DNA of 10,274 bases from CAYFMH01 sp964344775 (GCA_964344775.1 CAYFOO010000050.1:1-10274), one strand, 5' to 3'. Positions 1 to 7,464 are shown, numbered from the stretch's first letter. Translations and numbers: made by a program. The notes: generated by a model from the letters alone, not told the origin.

Positions 1-12
1 AAACTTACTAAA

Positions 13-20
13 CCTCCTCC
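13..20 (-). promoter_or_regulatory. Strong Shine-Dalgarno site for a gene beyond the left edge
   Basis: On the minus strand this reads GGAGGAGG, a near-perfect anti-16S match, 9 bases past the stop codon of the 128-aa gene. No ATG, GTG or TTG occurs in the 12 bases left in the window. If the site is real, the start codon lies at or just past the edge, and the trxB operon continues leftwards. Confidence 0.4.
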
Positions 21-29
21 ATAACTTGA

Positions 30-416
30 TTAAACATGGGTTTCGTACACTCGTGGGTCACAATTGTTACCTTCAAATCGAAGATGAATGATTTTTTGTA
101 CTTCAGGCAACATCTTCCAAAAAAAATATTCATCAGAAGTATTTTGGAAGTGTTCTAAAGCAACAGCTAAACATTCTTCATTTTTTTGACACCACTCTGT
201 TTCACAATATTCATCTTCATGACAGGTAAAACCAAGCTTTTCCATTTCTTGTTTGAATTCTTCTTCTGTTTCAGTCCTGGCCATCACCTCATCTACTTCT
301 TTACACTTCCCCAAAAAATCTTCATGCATTTTCATAGCCCGTTCATAATCTTCAAAAGAAGAATAATCTTTTGGATTTGGTGGTGGAGATTGAAAATTAT
401 CTGATGTACTACTCAT
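30..416 (-). CDS. Hypothetical 128-aa acidic protein with a cysteine cluster
   Basis: I do not recognise the family. The protein has no signal peptide and no membrane segment. It is rich in Glu and Asp, with a Pro-rich N-terminus (residues 10-16) and a charged, probably helical middle. It has six cysteines: C38, C65, C71, C76, C82 and C119. Four of them sit in an 18-residue stretch with spacing C-x5-C-x4-C-x5-C, which could bind metal or form disulfides. The ATG start is well supported by AGGAGTT on the minus strand at 425-431, with good spacing. The gene lies 27 bases after the trxB stop on the same strand, so the two are probably co-transcribed. A thiol-related role with thioredoxin reductase is only a guess from position and cysteine content. 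Confidence 0.7.
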   Translation of the reverse strand: MSSTSDNFQSPPPNPKDYSSFEDYERAMKMHEDFLGKCKEVDEVMARTETEEEFKQEMEKLGFTCHEDEYCETEWCQKNEECLAVALEHFQNTSDEYFFWKMLPEVQKIIHLRFEGNNCDPRVYETHV

Positions 417-424
417 ACTAAAAT

Positions 425-431
425 AACTCCT
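425..431 (-). promoter_or_regulatory. Ribosome-binding site of the 128-aa gene
   Basis: The minus strand reads AGGAGTT, ending 8 bases before the ATG at 416. It fixes the start of the small cysteine-containing protein. It is one of the few clear Shine-Dalgarno sites in the window. Confidence 0.7.
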
Positions 432-443
432 AATTGAAGATTG

Positions 444-1370
444 TTAATTGAGTGAAGCAAGATACCCTTCCACATCCAACGCCGCCATACACCCCGCCCC
501 CGCGGCCGTCACGGCCTGCTGATAATGTGGATCTGAGACATCTCCGGCCACAAAAACGGAAGGAACCTTGGTCTTGGTCTGATCGATAACCTGAATAAAT
601 CCCCGATCATCGAGGTCCAAACTGTCGGCTAAAAACTTCGTATTCGGGATGTGTCCCAGGGCAACAAAAAGGCCGTTTAACTCCAATTTTGAGGTTTCTT
701 GATTTTGCGTATCGGTGAGTTCTACTGACTCGAGTAAATTTCCTCCGTGAAAATCTGTGACGGTTTTATTCCACAAAATTTCGATCTTTTCGTTCTCAAA
801 AACCCGCTTCTGCATTGGCTTCGAAGCTCGAAATTCATCCCGACGATGGATGAGATAAACCTTGCTGGCAAACTTCGTGAGAAACATGGCTTCTTCGAGG
901 GCCGAATCCCCTCCTCCGACCACGCCCACAATCTTGTCTCGAAAAAAAGCTCCATCACACGTCGCACACGCACTGTAACCTTTGCTTTTGTATTTTTCTT
1001 CCCCTTTCCCCAGCTCCAACCACCGAGCCGAGGCTCCGGTCGCAATGATCACCGATTCAGCCGTAAATTCTTCTTCTCCAGCATACACCTTCAAATTTTT
1101 TGGATCAGAAAAATCTACTCGATCCGCTGACTTAAAAACCGTCTTCGCTCCAAATTTCTGGGCTTGTTTCCGCATATCACCCATCAGCACTGGCCCCATC
1201 ACCCCCTCCGGAAACCCAGGGAAGTTCTCTACCTCGGTCGTCCCCATGAGTTGTCCCCCCGGCTCAATTCCTTCGAAAACAAGAGGCTGAAGCTCCGCTC
1301 TCGCGGTATAAATTGCTGCCGTCAATCCGGCCGGTCCCGTACCGATAATGATACATTTTTCTTTACTCAT
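444..1370 (-). CDS. trxB: Thioredoxin reductase (NADPH, FAD flavoprotein)
   Basis: This cytosolic flavoenzyme passes electrons from NADPH through FAD and a redox-active disulfide to thioredoxin. Visible landmarks, numbered from the ATG at 1370 (308 aa), are the FAD dinucleotide-binding GTGPAG at residues 10-15, the redox pair C135-A-T-C138 followed by D139, the NADPH-binding GGGDSALEEA near 152, HRR at 175-177 with R181 (which contact the NADPH 2'-phosphate in the E. coli enzyme), and the C-terminal FAD motif AGDVSD near 275. Cys135/Cys138 and His175/Arg181 match E. coli numbering, so I prefer this ATG over an in-frame TTG at 1403 that adds 11 residues. GGGAG lies too far upstream to act as a normal ribosome-binding site. 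No thioredoxin gene is in the window. The 128-aa gene follows after 27 bases. Confidence 0.95.
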   Translation of the reverse strand: MSKEKCIIIGTGPAGLTAAIYTARAELQPLVFEGIEPGGQLMGTTEVENFPGFPEGVMGPVLMGDMRKQAQKFGAKTVFKSADRVDFSDPKNLKVYAGEEEFTAESVIIATGASARWLELGKGEEKYKSKGYSACATCDGAFFRDKIVGVVGGGDSALEEAMFLTKFASKVYLIHRRDEFRASKPMQKRVFENEKIEILWNKTVTDFHGGNLLESVELTDTQNQETSKLELNGLFVALGHIPNTKFLADSLDLDDRGFIQVIDQTKTKVPSVFVAGDVSDPHYQQAVTAAGAGCMAALDVEGYLASLN

Positions 1371-1461
1371 TTTGATATGCTTAAGAGGCTCCCACGATAA
1401 CAATCCGTATAAAAAAATAAAGCTTATTCAAAAATTCGTCATTTGTAACTTGTAATTGTTC

Positions 1462-1532
1462 ATTGCCTGCCGGCCGTCTTGCCGGCCAAAGTCTCGACGT
1501 AGGCTGGATCTTTGGCGGGGGCTGGTTCTTTG
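1462..1532. repeat. GC-rich island with two short direct repeats
   Basis: In an otherwise AT-rich divergent spacer, TGCCGGCC occurs at 1468-1475 and 1480-1487. The inner GCCGGC copies are self-complementary, so 1469-1474 can pair with 1481-1486 around a 6-base loop. Just beyond, the 13-mer GGCTGGATCTTTG (1502-1514) recurs as GGCTGGTTCTTTG (1520-1532) with 12 of 13 matches and a period of 18. The A/T-rich flank also has TTGTAA twice (1443-1448 and 1450-1455). This looks like a dispersed intergenic repeat or a decayed insert. It has no T-tract suitable for a terminator. Confidence 0.5.
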
Positions 1533-1547
1533 TTAATTGTCCTCCCC

Positions 1548-1576
1548 TTGACACAAATTCCCCAATCCCCTACTAA
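1548..1576 (+). promoter_or_regulatory. Candidate sigma70-type promoter for the voltage-sensor gene
   Basis: A perfect -35 TTGACA (1548-1553) is followed by a 17-base spacer and TACTAA (1571-1576), a weak -10. Transcription would start near 1583, leaving only about 7 bases before the ATG at 1590. The mRNA would then be nearly leaderless, and the AAAAGG at 1576-1581 would not serve as a ribosome-binding site. Either this promoter or that site may be real, but probably not both. Confidence 0.4.
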
Positions 1577-1589
1577 AAAGGTATTCACT

Positions 1590-2627
1590 ATGAAAAATTC
1601 TGAAATCCCTGCCAGAGTGGTCCCCAAAGAGGAATCCTTGCGAGAGTTTATAAATCAAGCTCTTCATAATCCCCGCACAAGAAGTTCTCGGATTATTAAT
1701 GGATTTTTAGTGTTTTTGATTATTGTTTCTGTAGCCGTAGTACCACTTCACTTCATGAAATCTCTCGAAGAAGTACAAAAACCCCTTTTTTTCTTTGATA
1801 AAATTGTAGTGACAATCTTTACTATCGAATATATCCTCCGAATATGGTCAGCAAAAAAACCAATCCGATATGTCACATCCCCCTGGGGGATTATAGATTT
1901 CATCGCTATTTTACCATTTTATCTAGCTCGATTTGGGCTATTTACAGCACCAGAAATATTTTTATTACTTCGAATTTTTCGATTACTTAAACTCGGAAGA
2001 GCCTATGAAATGGAACGAGTAGCAATTGCTAACTGTGCAGAAGATTCTCATGGAGAATTTCACGTAGTACCTGGAGAAAAAATCGAAAGAGTAGTACAAA
2101 AACATCCCATTATTCTCCTTATGTTGCTGATCATTCCACTCCTCCTTACTTCTGCCGGCCTTTTTGCACTTATATTTTTTGAATTTAGTATATTTGCCAT
2201 CATTGTTGCGAGTCTTTTTATGTTTTTTGCTATTGTGTTTTTTATCAAGGCCTGGCTCGACTATAACTATGACGTAATCTACATCACCAATCGCCGAGTA
2301 ATTTTTCAAAATCGAGAACTCTTTGGAGCGATTACAAATGAAGTGTCTTATGAAGCTATCACCAACGTAGTTCCAAACAATACAGGCATTATCCATTGGC
2401 TTTTTGGATTTGGAGATATCCAGATTGAAACCGCCTCAAGTGTAGGAATCATTCATTTTTATGACGCTCCAGAACCCCACGATGTGGTACGTCATATTTC
2501 CCGGAACAGACAAATTGCTTTTGAAGCCAAAACTGGAGGACGCATGGACAGGCTTTTAAAAGAGAAAGAAAAAGAAATGGAAAATAGGGAAGTAAATCCT
2601 CAATCACTTAAAAATAGCCCAGCCTAA
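1590..2627 (+). CDS. Pore-less voltage-sensor domain fused to a 2TM + bacterial PH (bPH2) domain
   Basis: A 345-aa inner-membrane protein. Residues 36-138 look like the S1-S4 voltage sensor of K+ channels: S1 about 36-55; S2 about 67-87 with F77-x2-E80 and R84; S3 about 98-112 (IIDFIAILP, D103); S4 about 122-138 with R128, R131, K134 and R137 every third residue. F77, E80 and D103 match the gating charge-transfer centre. No S5-pore-S6 or TVGYG filter follows. A roughly 35-residue linker leads to two hydrophobic helices (173-198, 201-223) and a bPH2/DUF304-like domain (226-310) with YITNRRVI and GFGDIQIET signatures. The tail (316-345) is highly charged. The ATG at 1590 follows AAAAGG. An upstream in-frame TTG at 1512 would add a poor, unconserved extension. 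The gene converges on the 7TM gene, 24 bases away. The function is unknown: voltage-dependent coupling to lipid or a partner protein is inference. Confidence 0.8.
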   Translation: MKNSEIPARVVPKEESLREFINQALHNPRTRSSRIINGFLVFLIIVSVAVVPLHFMKSLEEVQKPLFFFDKIVVTIFTIEYILRIWSAKKPIRYVTSPWGIIDFIAILPFYLARFGLFTAPEIFLLLRIFRLLKLGRAYEMERVAIANCAEDSHGEFHVVPGEKIERVVQKHPIILLMLLIIPLLLTSAGLFALIFFEFSIFAIIVASLFMFFAIVFFIKAWLDYNYDVIYITNRRVIFQNRELFGAITNEVSYEAITNVVPNNTGIIHWLFGFGDIQIETASSVGIIHFYDAPEPHDVVRHISRNRQIAFEAKTGGRMDRLLKEKEKEMENREVNPQSLKNSPA

Positions 2628-2651
2628 AAGACAGAGTATTCCCCTCTTTCT

Positions 2652-4274
2652 TCACTCTTGTGAATCTTCTCGAAGTAGGCTTCGAAATTTGATATATTCT
2701 GTCAGTCGTAAACCGGTAAACCTCCCCAGCCAAATATTTCCCAAAATAGGTAAGAGCAATAATTCCGGAACGGCTAAGATGGAATCTTTTAAGAAAGCCC
2801 AATCAAATAAAAAATATCCTCCGAGCGAAATTAAAACCGTCTCTCCAGCAACAATAATCGCATTTTTCATTCCTTCTTCCGATTGAGCGGAGAGGAATTT
2901 TTCTGAAACCGTAGACATCACAAGCATCGGAAAGATCGTAAGTGATAAATTAAGTGATGTTTGAAAGTATACCGCTAAACCTAGCACCAAGAAAAATGAC
3001 AGTGCCAAAGCACTCAAGAGCAAGCTCAATCTTGGGATATAAAGTAGTTCTACTTTTTCAAAAACTACACGAATCAAGTAGCTCACAAAAAGGGTAATTA
3101 GAAACACAATCAGGCCAAACTGTACCCCCAACACAAAAAAGCTCAGTGACAAAATCAGCGGGGCATAAACTCCATAAGTGGAAACTCCCAGTACTTGCCG
3201 TACAAAAGCTGTCAAAAAGGTTAAAAAAGGCACTACCAAAAGTAGATAAACTACATTTTGGGAAATCCCATGAGAAACAAAGTAGGTGATAAGTTGGGAA
3301 AATACCAAAAATGGTGATCTTCGAGTCCTATCATCAATAATCCGATATTCGATTGCTCGAGATTTTAACATTTCTGTTATTCGAGAAACTTCAAAATGCT
3401 CAAAAATAGGATTTAGTGCTTCTGTACGTGTCAAAAGAATAAAGTGAGGATGGAGAACTTGAAAAATTGGTTGTGCCAATTTTGCCACCTGATCCAAAGA
3501 ATCATCCACTAACTGTACCCAAAGTTTGTCAGTTAATTCAAATTTATGTTCCTCAGAAAGCTTCTTCCAAACCTGTAAAAAACTCTGCAATCCTACCACC
3601 GATTTTGTATGAAAAATAAGCAGAGAAGATTCTTTTACAAACTCCATATTTTCCTGTATTTTCGCCATAAATTCTTCTTCTGCAGAAAAACCACTCTCAT
3701 CTTTTTGAAAAGAAATTTCTTTGACCCAAATTCCTCTTCTAGCCCCCTGTAAAATCACACCAGAAATTGCTTCAATATCATCTGAAATCAGAACTGCTTT
3801 CTTATCAAAAATGAAAACATCTTTGAATGTAGTTTCTTTTTTTCGTCCTTGTTTTACCGACAATTTTATCGTATATCTCCCCGGTTTTTCATAACGATGA
3901 GAAGCTTTTTTCCCATATTTGACCGAAGAACCATCACCAAAATCCCACCAATAAACCGGGCTTCCAAATTCAGATCGAGAAAGCAACTTTGAATCTGAAG
4001 CATCGAAAGCACTTATTTCTCCTAGTCGAACATATTCCTCTGTCAAAATTGCTGGAACAATATCCTTTTCTGCAAATTCTTTTGTGTCAACCGAAGCTTT
4101 TGCAAATTCTTCCTCTTCTTTAGCTTCTACCACTTCAGCAACAGCCAAAATTTCTTCTTTTTTTTCTGTAGTCACTACTTCTGAAAGCGTAGGAACTTCA
4201 GATCCTAGTCCCTCTTCTTGAGCAAAAACCGGACTGAGACCGAAAAACAAAAATAAGAACAAACACTTTTTCAT
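2652..4274 (-). CDS. Secreted-N-terminus PKD domain / alpha-beta domain / 7TM membrane protein
   Basis: A 540-aa envelope protein. Residues 1-18 are a signal peptide (MKKCLFLFLFFG.., cleavage likely after VFA18). Residues 20-75 are a Glu/Lys/Val-rich linker. A PKD domain spans about 76-157, with WWDFGDGS at 109-116 and HRYEKPGRYTIKLSV at 126-140. Residues 158-335 alternate predicted strands and helices (VLIS, IWVKEIS, LLIFHTKS, LWVQLV, FILLTR, YRIID), giving an unrecognised alpha/beta domain. About seven membrane helices follow (341-358, 369-384, 387-404, 416-437, 443-457, 471-491, 501-517), ending in GRFTGLRLTEYIKFRSL, which I recognise as the 7TM bundle usually fused to an inactive transglutaminase. 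The soluble part should face outward. The ATG at 4274 gives a clean signal peptide; a TTG at 4322 would add 16 residues. No Shine-Dalgarno is visible. It is the last gene of a three-gene operon. Confidence 0.85.
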   Translation of the reverse strand: MKKCLFLFLFFGLSPVFAQEEGLGSEVPTLSEVVTTEKKEEILAVAEVVEAKEEEEFAKASVDTKEFAEKDIVPAILTEEYVRLGEISAFDASDSKLLSRSEFGSPVYWWDFGDGSSVKYGKKASHRYEKPGRYTIKLSVKQGRKKETTFKDVFIFDKKAVLISDDIEAISGVILQGARRGIWVKEISFQKDESGFSAEEEFMAKIQENMEFVKESSLLIFHTKSVVGLQSFLQVWKKLSEEHKFELTDKLWVQLVDDSLDQVAKLAQPIFQVLHPHFILLTRTEALNPIFEHFEVSRITEMLKSRAIEYRIIDDRTRRSPFLVFSQLITYFVSHGISQNVVYLLLVVPFLTFLTAFVRQVLGVSTYGVYAPLILSLSFFVLGVQFGLIVFLITLFVSYLIRVVFEKVELLYIPRLSLLLSALALSFFLVLGLAVYFQTSLNLSLTIFPMLVMSTVSEKFLSAQSEEGMKNAIIVAGETVLISLGGYFLFDWAFLKDSILAVPELLLLPILGNIWLGRFTGLRLTEYIKFRSLLREDSQE

Positions 4275-4314
4275 CGGGCAAAGTGTGCCAAATCTTGGAG
4301 AAAATAACAAGAGT

Positions 4315-7300
4315 TTAATCAAAAATTTTAAAGTGATTAAACGGATTAAAAATTGTTGCTGCTAATTTTTCTCGATCTAATCCTAAATGCCCTGCAATAG
4401 TAATTCCATTCCAACCAGTTCTAATATTTCCAGCACCTTCCATATCTTCCAAATCCTCAATAATATCTTTTATTGTTTCAGGATTAATAATACTTGGATT
4501 TAGATTTGAATCGGCGACATCTTGTTTCAATTTCCTTTTCATATTTTCAGTTTCTCCTGCCAATCCAGTATCAATAACCGTCTCTGCTGTCATATTAACT
4601 GCAGTATTCCACGTATCTGGACTTTCGGTGAAGAATTTGGCCACTTCTGCCATAATTTTTTTCACTTCTGGATTATCTATTAGAGAAAAATCACGTGTCT
4701 CCCCCAAATGCATAAATTTTTTCGCTGTTTTAAAATCTTTTGCAAGATTTAATAAAGCCAGTTGAACATTTTGGTTTTCTCCCATAAATTTAACAAGAGC
4801 CCCCTCTACTTTATTCCATTTTTGATCATCAATTTTGAATTTTTTAAGTATATTTCTAGTTACTTTTATGGCTGTTTCTGTACCTCTTTTAAACATTTTC
4901 TCTCGTGCGTCTTTCCATCCTGGATTATCCCTCTCTGCTATTTGATCCACAGTACTGTCTACAAGATCTTTAATTCCCTTATTTGCCAAAATCGCATCCA
5001 GGATCTGTTCCGGAGAAATGTCTGCACTTTCAATTAAATTTGTCTCATCATCTGAAGCAACCAATTTTGACTCACTTCCTCCGGAGGCACTTTCGGTCGG
5101 AGCAGAAGAGGCTGCACCTAATTTCTTCACATTATCCATGTATTCCAAAACCGCAGTAGTCAGAGATTCTCGCACTGCAGAATCCTTTAGGAGAACTGTT
5201 CTCATCTGGCCAATTACTCCCACCAGAGCTGGATTTGATCCCACGGTATTTATCAACTGAACCGGGTTATCTTTAGCTTTCAAAATTTGCTGAATAGTCG
5301 CAATGTTTTTCGGTTCTTTTGCAAAATCTACGAGAGAATTCTGTAATCCTGGATCACTTTTCAAAACCTGACCAGCAGATTCTAACGCTTTATCGACTGC
5401 CCCAAGACTGTCTGCTGGTAAAAAATCTGCAAGAGAATCTCGAACTGATTTTTGGACAGAAGGAATTACCTGATCTACCACTTGATCCACTTGCCCTTTC
5501 CAAGCATCTGGATTTTTTTGAAAATCAGCCGCTAGATTTTCTACTAGTTTTTTAATTTTTGGATTACCGAGGAGCTTCTCCGCATGGCTCAAAATCACAT
5601 TTGGATCTGGGGCTTCTTTTTCGAGTTCTTTTAAGACTGGATCAAGAGTATCTACTACTTTCCCCAATTCATCTGGATTAGCCGCTAATTCAAAAACCGC
5701 CTGCATCCCATCTGGATCACGCTGGAGAAATCCTTCCAGTGGTTTCAATCTTTCGTCTTGAGCTAGTACCTGATCAAAAACAACTTTCTGTGCTTTTGGA
5801 TTTTTAGATAAAAATCCACCAGCTTTTTCCAGAATTACCTTTGCATTTTCATTTTTTAGTAGTTTTGAAAGATTCTCAAGATTCCCATTTTGTACTTCTT
5901 GAAAAGTTTGCAAAAGTTCTGCTGAATTCTCCGAACTGAGCATATTGAATAGGGCATCCTGAAGCTCCGGATCTTGAGCTAATTTTTTTAGTTCTCCTTC
6001 TAGCACTTTATAATTCAAATTATCTTTTAACTGTTCCCCCGCATAATTAAATCCTGCATTAACCCCAATCTCAGCAATCAAGTTTCGCAGTTGTGGTGTT
6101 TTTTGTTTATCCGATAAATTTCCTGCTAAAGTCTTCACAAATGGAACTTTCAAAATTTCTCCGGCAATTTCTGTTGGTTCTCCTTTCCCCTGAATCGCTT
6201 CGATTAGGGGCCCTTTTTCGAACTGCAAAAATGCAAAATCCAAAAAGTTTTCTTGGAATTCCGGACTAGCTGAAATCAAATCTTTGATTTCTCCTCCTAC
6301 TGCTCCCCAATCAGTTGCATCTGGATTAGGAGATATTGTCTTTAGTGCGGCAAGAACTCCTGCTTCTGCATTTTTGAGTAACTCTTCTCGAAATTCTGGT
6401 TCTTTGCCGACAAACTCTCGCAATTTCCCCATTAATTCAGTCAAAGATTTATTTTCTGTGAGTGCCTTTATCGCAGGATTATCCAAATCATTATTCACAA
6501 TGGCCTTAACTCCTAGATAAAGAACAGGCAGGTCTCGTCCAGCCCCTTTCAAAACATCCTGATTCGCCTCCAAAAAAGCAGCTAATTTTTCTGCATTTTC
6601 TGGTTTTGAGATAAAATCAGGAACATCTTCTTTCCCAAGATCTAGTTTTTCTTGTACTTCAAATTCATATCCAAAATATCTGGTTGCCTCATTCGCCCAG
6701 CCTTTAACTGTATTCAGTCCATCGTTTACCACATCTGCTCCCCACATTTTTGCTCCCTCAAAAGCCCCCAAGAGCACCTCATCCCAAGCTTTATCTACTC
6801 CTGATGCAATTCTTTTCATATCTTCCCAATTCATCTCTCCAGAAAGCAATGTCGGAAGATTTTTCTGATCTAATAAGGCATTGATCAATGGCTCTTGATT
6901 TTCTGGATTGGCAATAAGGTCGTCTAGTGCTTTTACAACCCCATCCACCTGTCCCTCTGCCAGAGACCCTTTGTATTCTGCCAATAATTCTTCTTTTACG
7001 TCTTTTTGGATCATGGTTCGCAAAGAAGCAAAAAACTCCTGACGCAATTCCTTATCATTCAAAAGATGAGCTTTCATAGAATCAAAAAGCTTTTGTATAT
7101 TTTCTGATTGGGACAAGCCTTTACCAAGGCTTTCAAAATTTCCTGATTTTATAAGTGGTAACATCCGGATGAGATCCGGGGCAGTCCCTGCCAATTCATC
7201 CACATTTGCCAAAAAAAACTTTTCTACCGGATTTAGGTCTGGTGTAGAATCGATCAGTTCTTTTACCTCTTTTTCCTTGGCTTTTTCTCTTACTTCACGC

Positions 7301-7464
7301 AAACTTATCAACCTTTCAGAAGCGACTTGCAAATCCTCATCTGTCTCTTGGCAAGCTTCGGCTCTTTCTTCTGGGTTCAAATTTTCCATAGCCTCAGCTG
7401 CACATTGAGAACGAGGCTTTTCGCTCTGTACTTTTCTTTCAGGTCCTTTTTCCAAATCTCCCAT
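4315..7464 (-). CDS. Giant (1049-aa) alpha-helical repeat protein, function unknown
   Basis: I do not recognise this family. The protein has no signal peptide and no membrane helix, and it is almost wholly predicted helical and charged. Degenerate units built on [D/N/S]-P-x-h-[Q/K/R]-x2-[L/V/F] recur throughout (such as QDPELQDALF, SDPGLQNSLV, SNPALVGVI and ASPEFQENFL), suggesting an alpha-solenoid-like scaffold. Two segments about 39 residues long, near 633 and 929, are clear internal relatives sharing NP-x2-KK, a central F, PD-x-W and a closing VI. A Ser/Gly/Ala-rich flexible linker at about 783-808 separates a long N-terminal part from a C-terminal part of about 240 residues. Only two cysteines occur (C21, C38). 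The ATG at 7464 lies 8 bases after the 100-aa gene stop with no Shine-Dalgarno, suggesting translational coupling. The 7TM gene follows 40 bases later. Cytosolic scaffolding for that membrane protein is inference. Confidence 0.85.
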   Translation of the reverse strand: MGDLEKGPERKVQSEKPRSQCAAEAMENLNPEERAEACQETDEDLQVASERLISLREVREKAKEKEVKELIDSTPDLNPVEKFFLANVDELAGTAPDLIRMLPLIKSGNFESLGKGLSQSENIQKLFDSMKAHLLNDKELRQEFFASLRTMIQKDVKEELLAEYKGSLAEGQVDGVVKALDDLIANPENQEPLINALLDQKNLPTLLSGEMNWEDMKRIASGVDKAWDEVLLGAFEGAKMWGADVVNDGLNTVKGWANEATRYFGYEFEVQEKLDLGKEDVPDFISKPENAEKLAAFLEANQDVLKGAGRDLPVLYLGVKAIVNNDLDNPAIKALTENKSLTELMGKLREFVGKEPEFREELLKNAEAGVLAALKTISPNPDATDWGAVGGEIKDLISASPEFQENFLDFAFLQFEKGPLIEAIQGKGEPTEIAGEILKVPFVKTLAGNLSDKQKTPQLRNLIAEIGVNAGFNYAGEQLKDNLNYKVLEGELKKLAQDPELQDALFNMLSSENSAELLQTFQEVQNGNLENLSKLLKNENAKVILEKAGGFLSKNPKAQKVVFDQVLAQDERLKPLEGFLQRDPDGMQAVFELAANPDELGKVVDTLDPVLKELEKEAPDPNVILSHAEKLLGNPKIKKLVENLAADFQKNPDAWKGQVDQVVDQVIPSVQKSVRDSLADFLPADSLGAVDKALESAGQVLKSDPGLQNSLVDFAKEPKNIATIQQILKAKDNPVQLINTVGSNPALVGVIGQMRTVLLKDSAVRESLTTAVLEYMDNVKKLGAASSAPTESASGGSESKLVASDDETNLIESADISPEQILDAILANKGIKDLVDSTVDQIAERDNPGWKDAREKMFKRGTETAIKVTRNILKKFKIDDQKWNKVEGALVKFMGENQNVQLALLNLAKDFKTAKKFMHLGETRDFSLIDNPEVKKIMAEVAKFFTESPDTWNTAVNMTAETVIDTGLAGETENMKRKLKQDVADSNLNPSIINPETIKDIIEDLEDMEGAGNIRTGWNGITIAGHLGLDREKLAATIFNPFNHFKIFD

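Noticed and set aside
186..404. Plus-strand frame of 72 aa rich in Phe and Ile
   Set aside because: Antisense shadow of the 128-aa gene, which has its own strong ribosome-binding site.
722..1400. Open frames on both strands inside trxB (722-1045, 747-1130, 982-1290, 1164-1400)
   Set aside because: All overlap the strongly supported trxB gene and have Arg/Ser/Pro-rich, unstructured translations. They are shadows.
1469..1486. GCCGGC hairpin as a terminator for a neighbouring gene
   Set aside because: It lies upstream of both divergent genes and lacks a T-tract, so no transcript in the window would need it.
1512..1589. Longer voltage-sensor protein starting at TTG 1512
   Set aside because: The extra 26 residues cross the GC-rich repeat island and the TTGACA element and show no family similarity. 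ATG 1590 has a usable upstream AAAAGG.
1983..2396. Minus-strand frames inside the voltage-sensor gene (1983-2396, 2060-2248)
   Set aside because: They lie opposite clear membrane-helix and bPH coding sequence and have no plausible domain.
2652..2654. UGA read as glycine (alternative code 25)
   Set aside because: UGA ends the 7TM gene exactly where the family C-terminus is expected, so it is read as stop here.
2608..2886. Frames across the 3' end of the 7TM gene (2608-2802 minus, 2689-2886 plus)
   Set aside because: The 7TM family ending is clear in the true frame here; these overlap it without any family signal.
5000..7400. The recurrent NP-type units as a CRISPR or DNA-level tandem repeat
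   Set aside because: The repetition is only at the degenerate protein level; the DNA copies differ and have no constant spacing.
4762..7408. Plus-strand frames of 78-91 aa opposite the giant helical protein
   Set aside because: Antisense to a continuous 1049-codon frame with regular helical repeats. Their compositions are artefacts of the complement.
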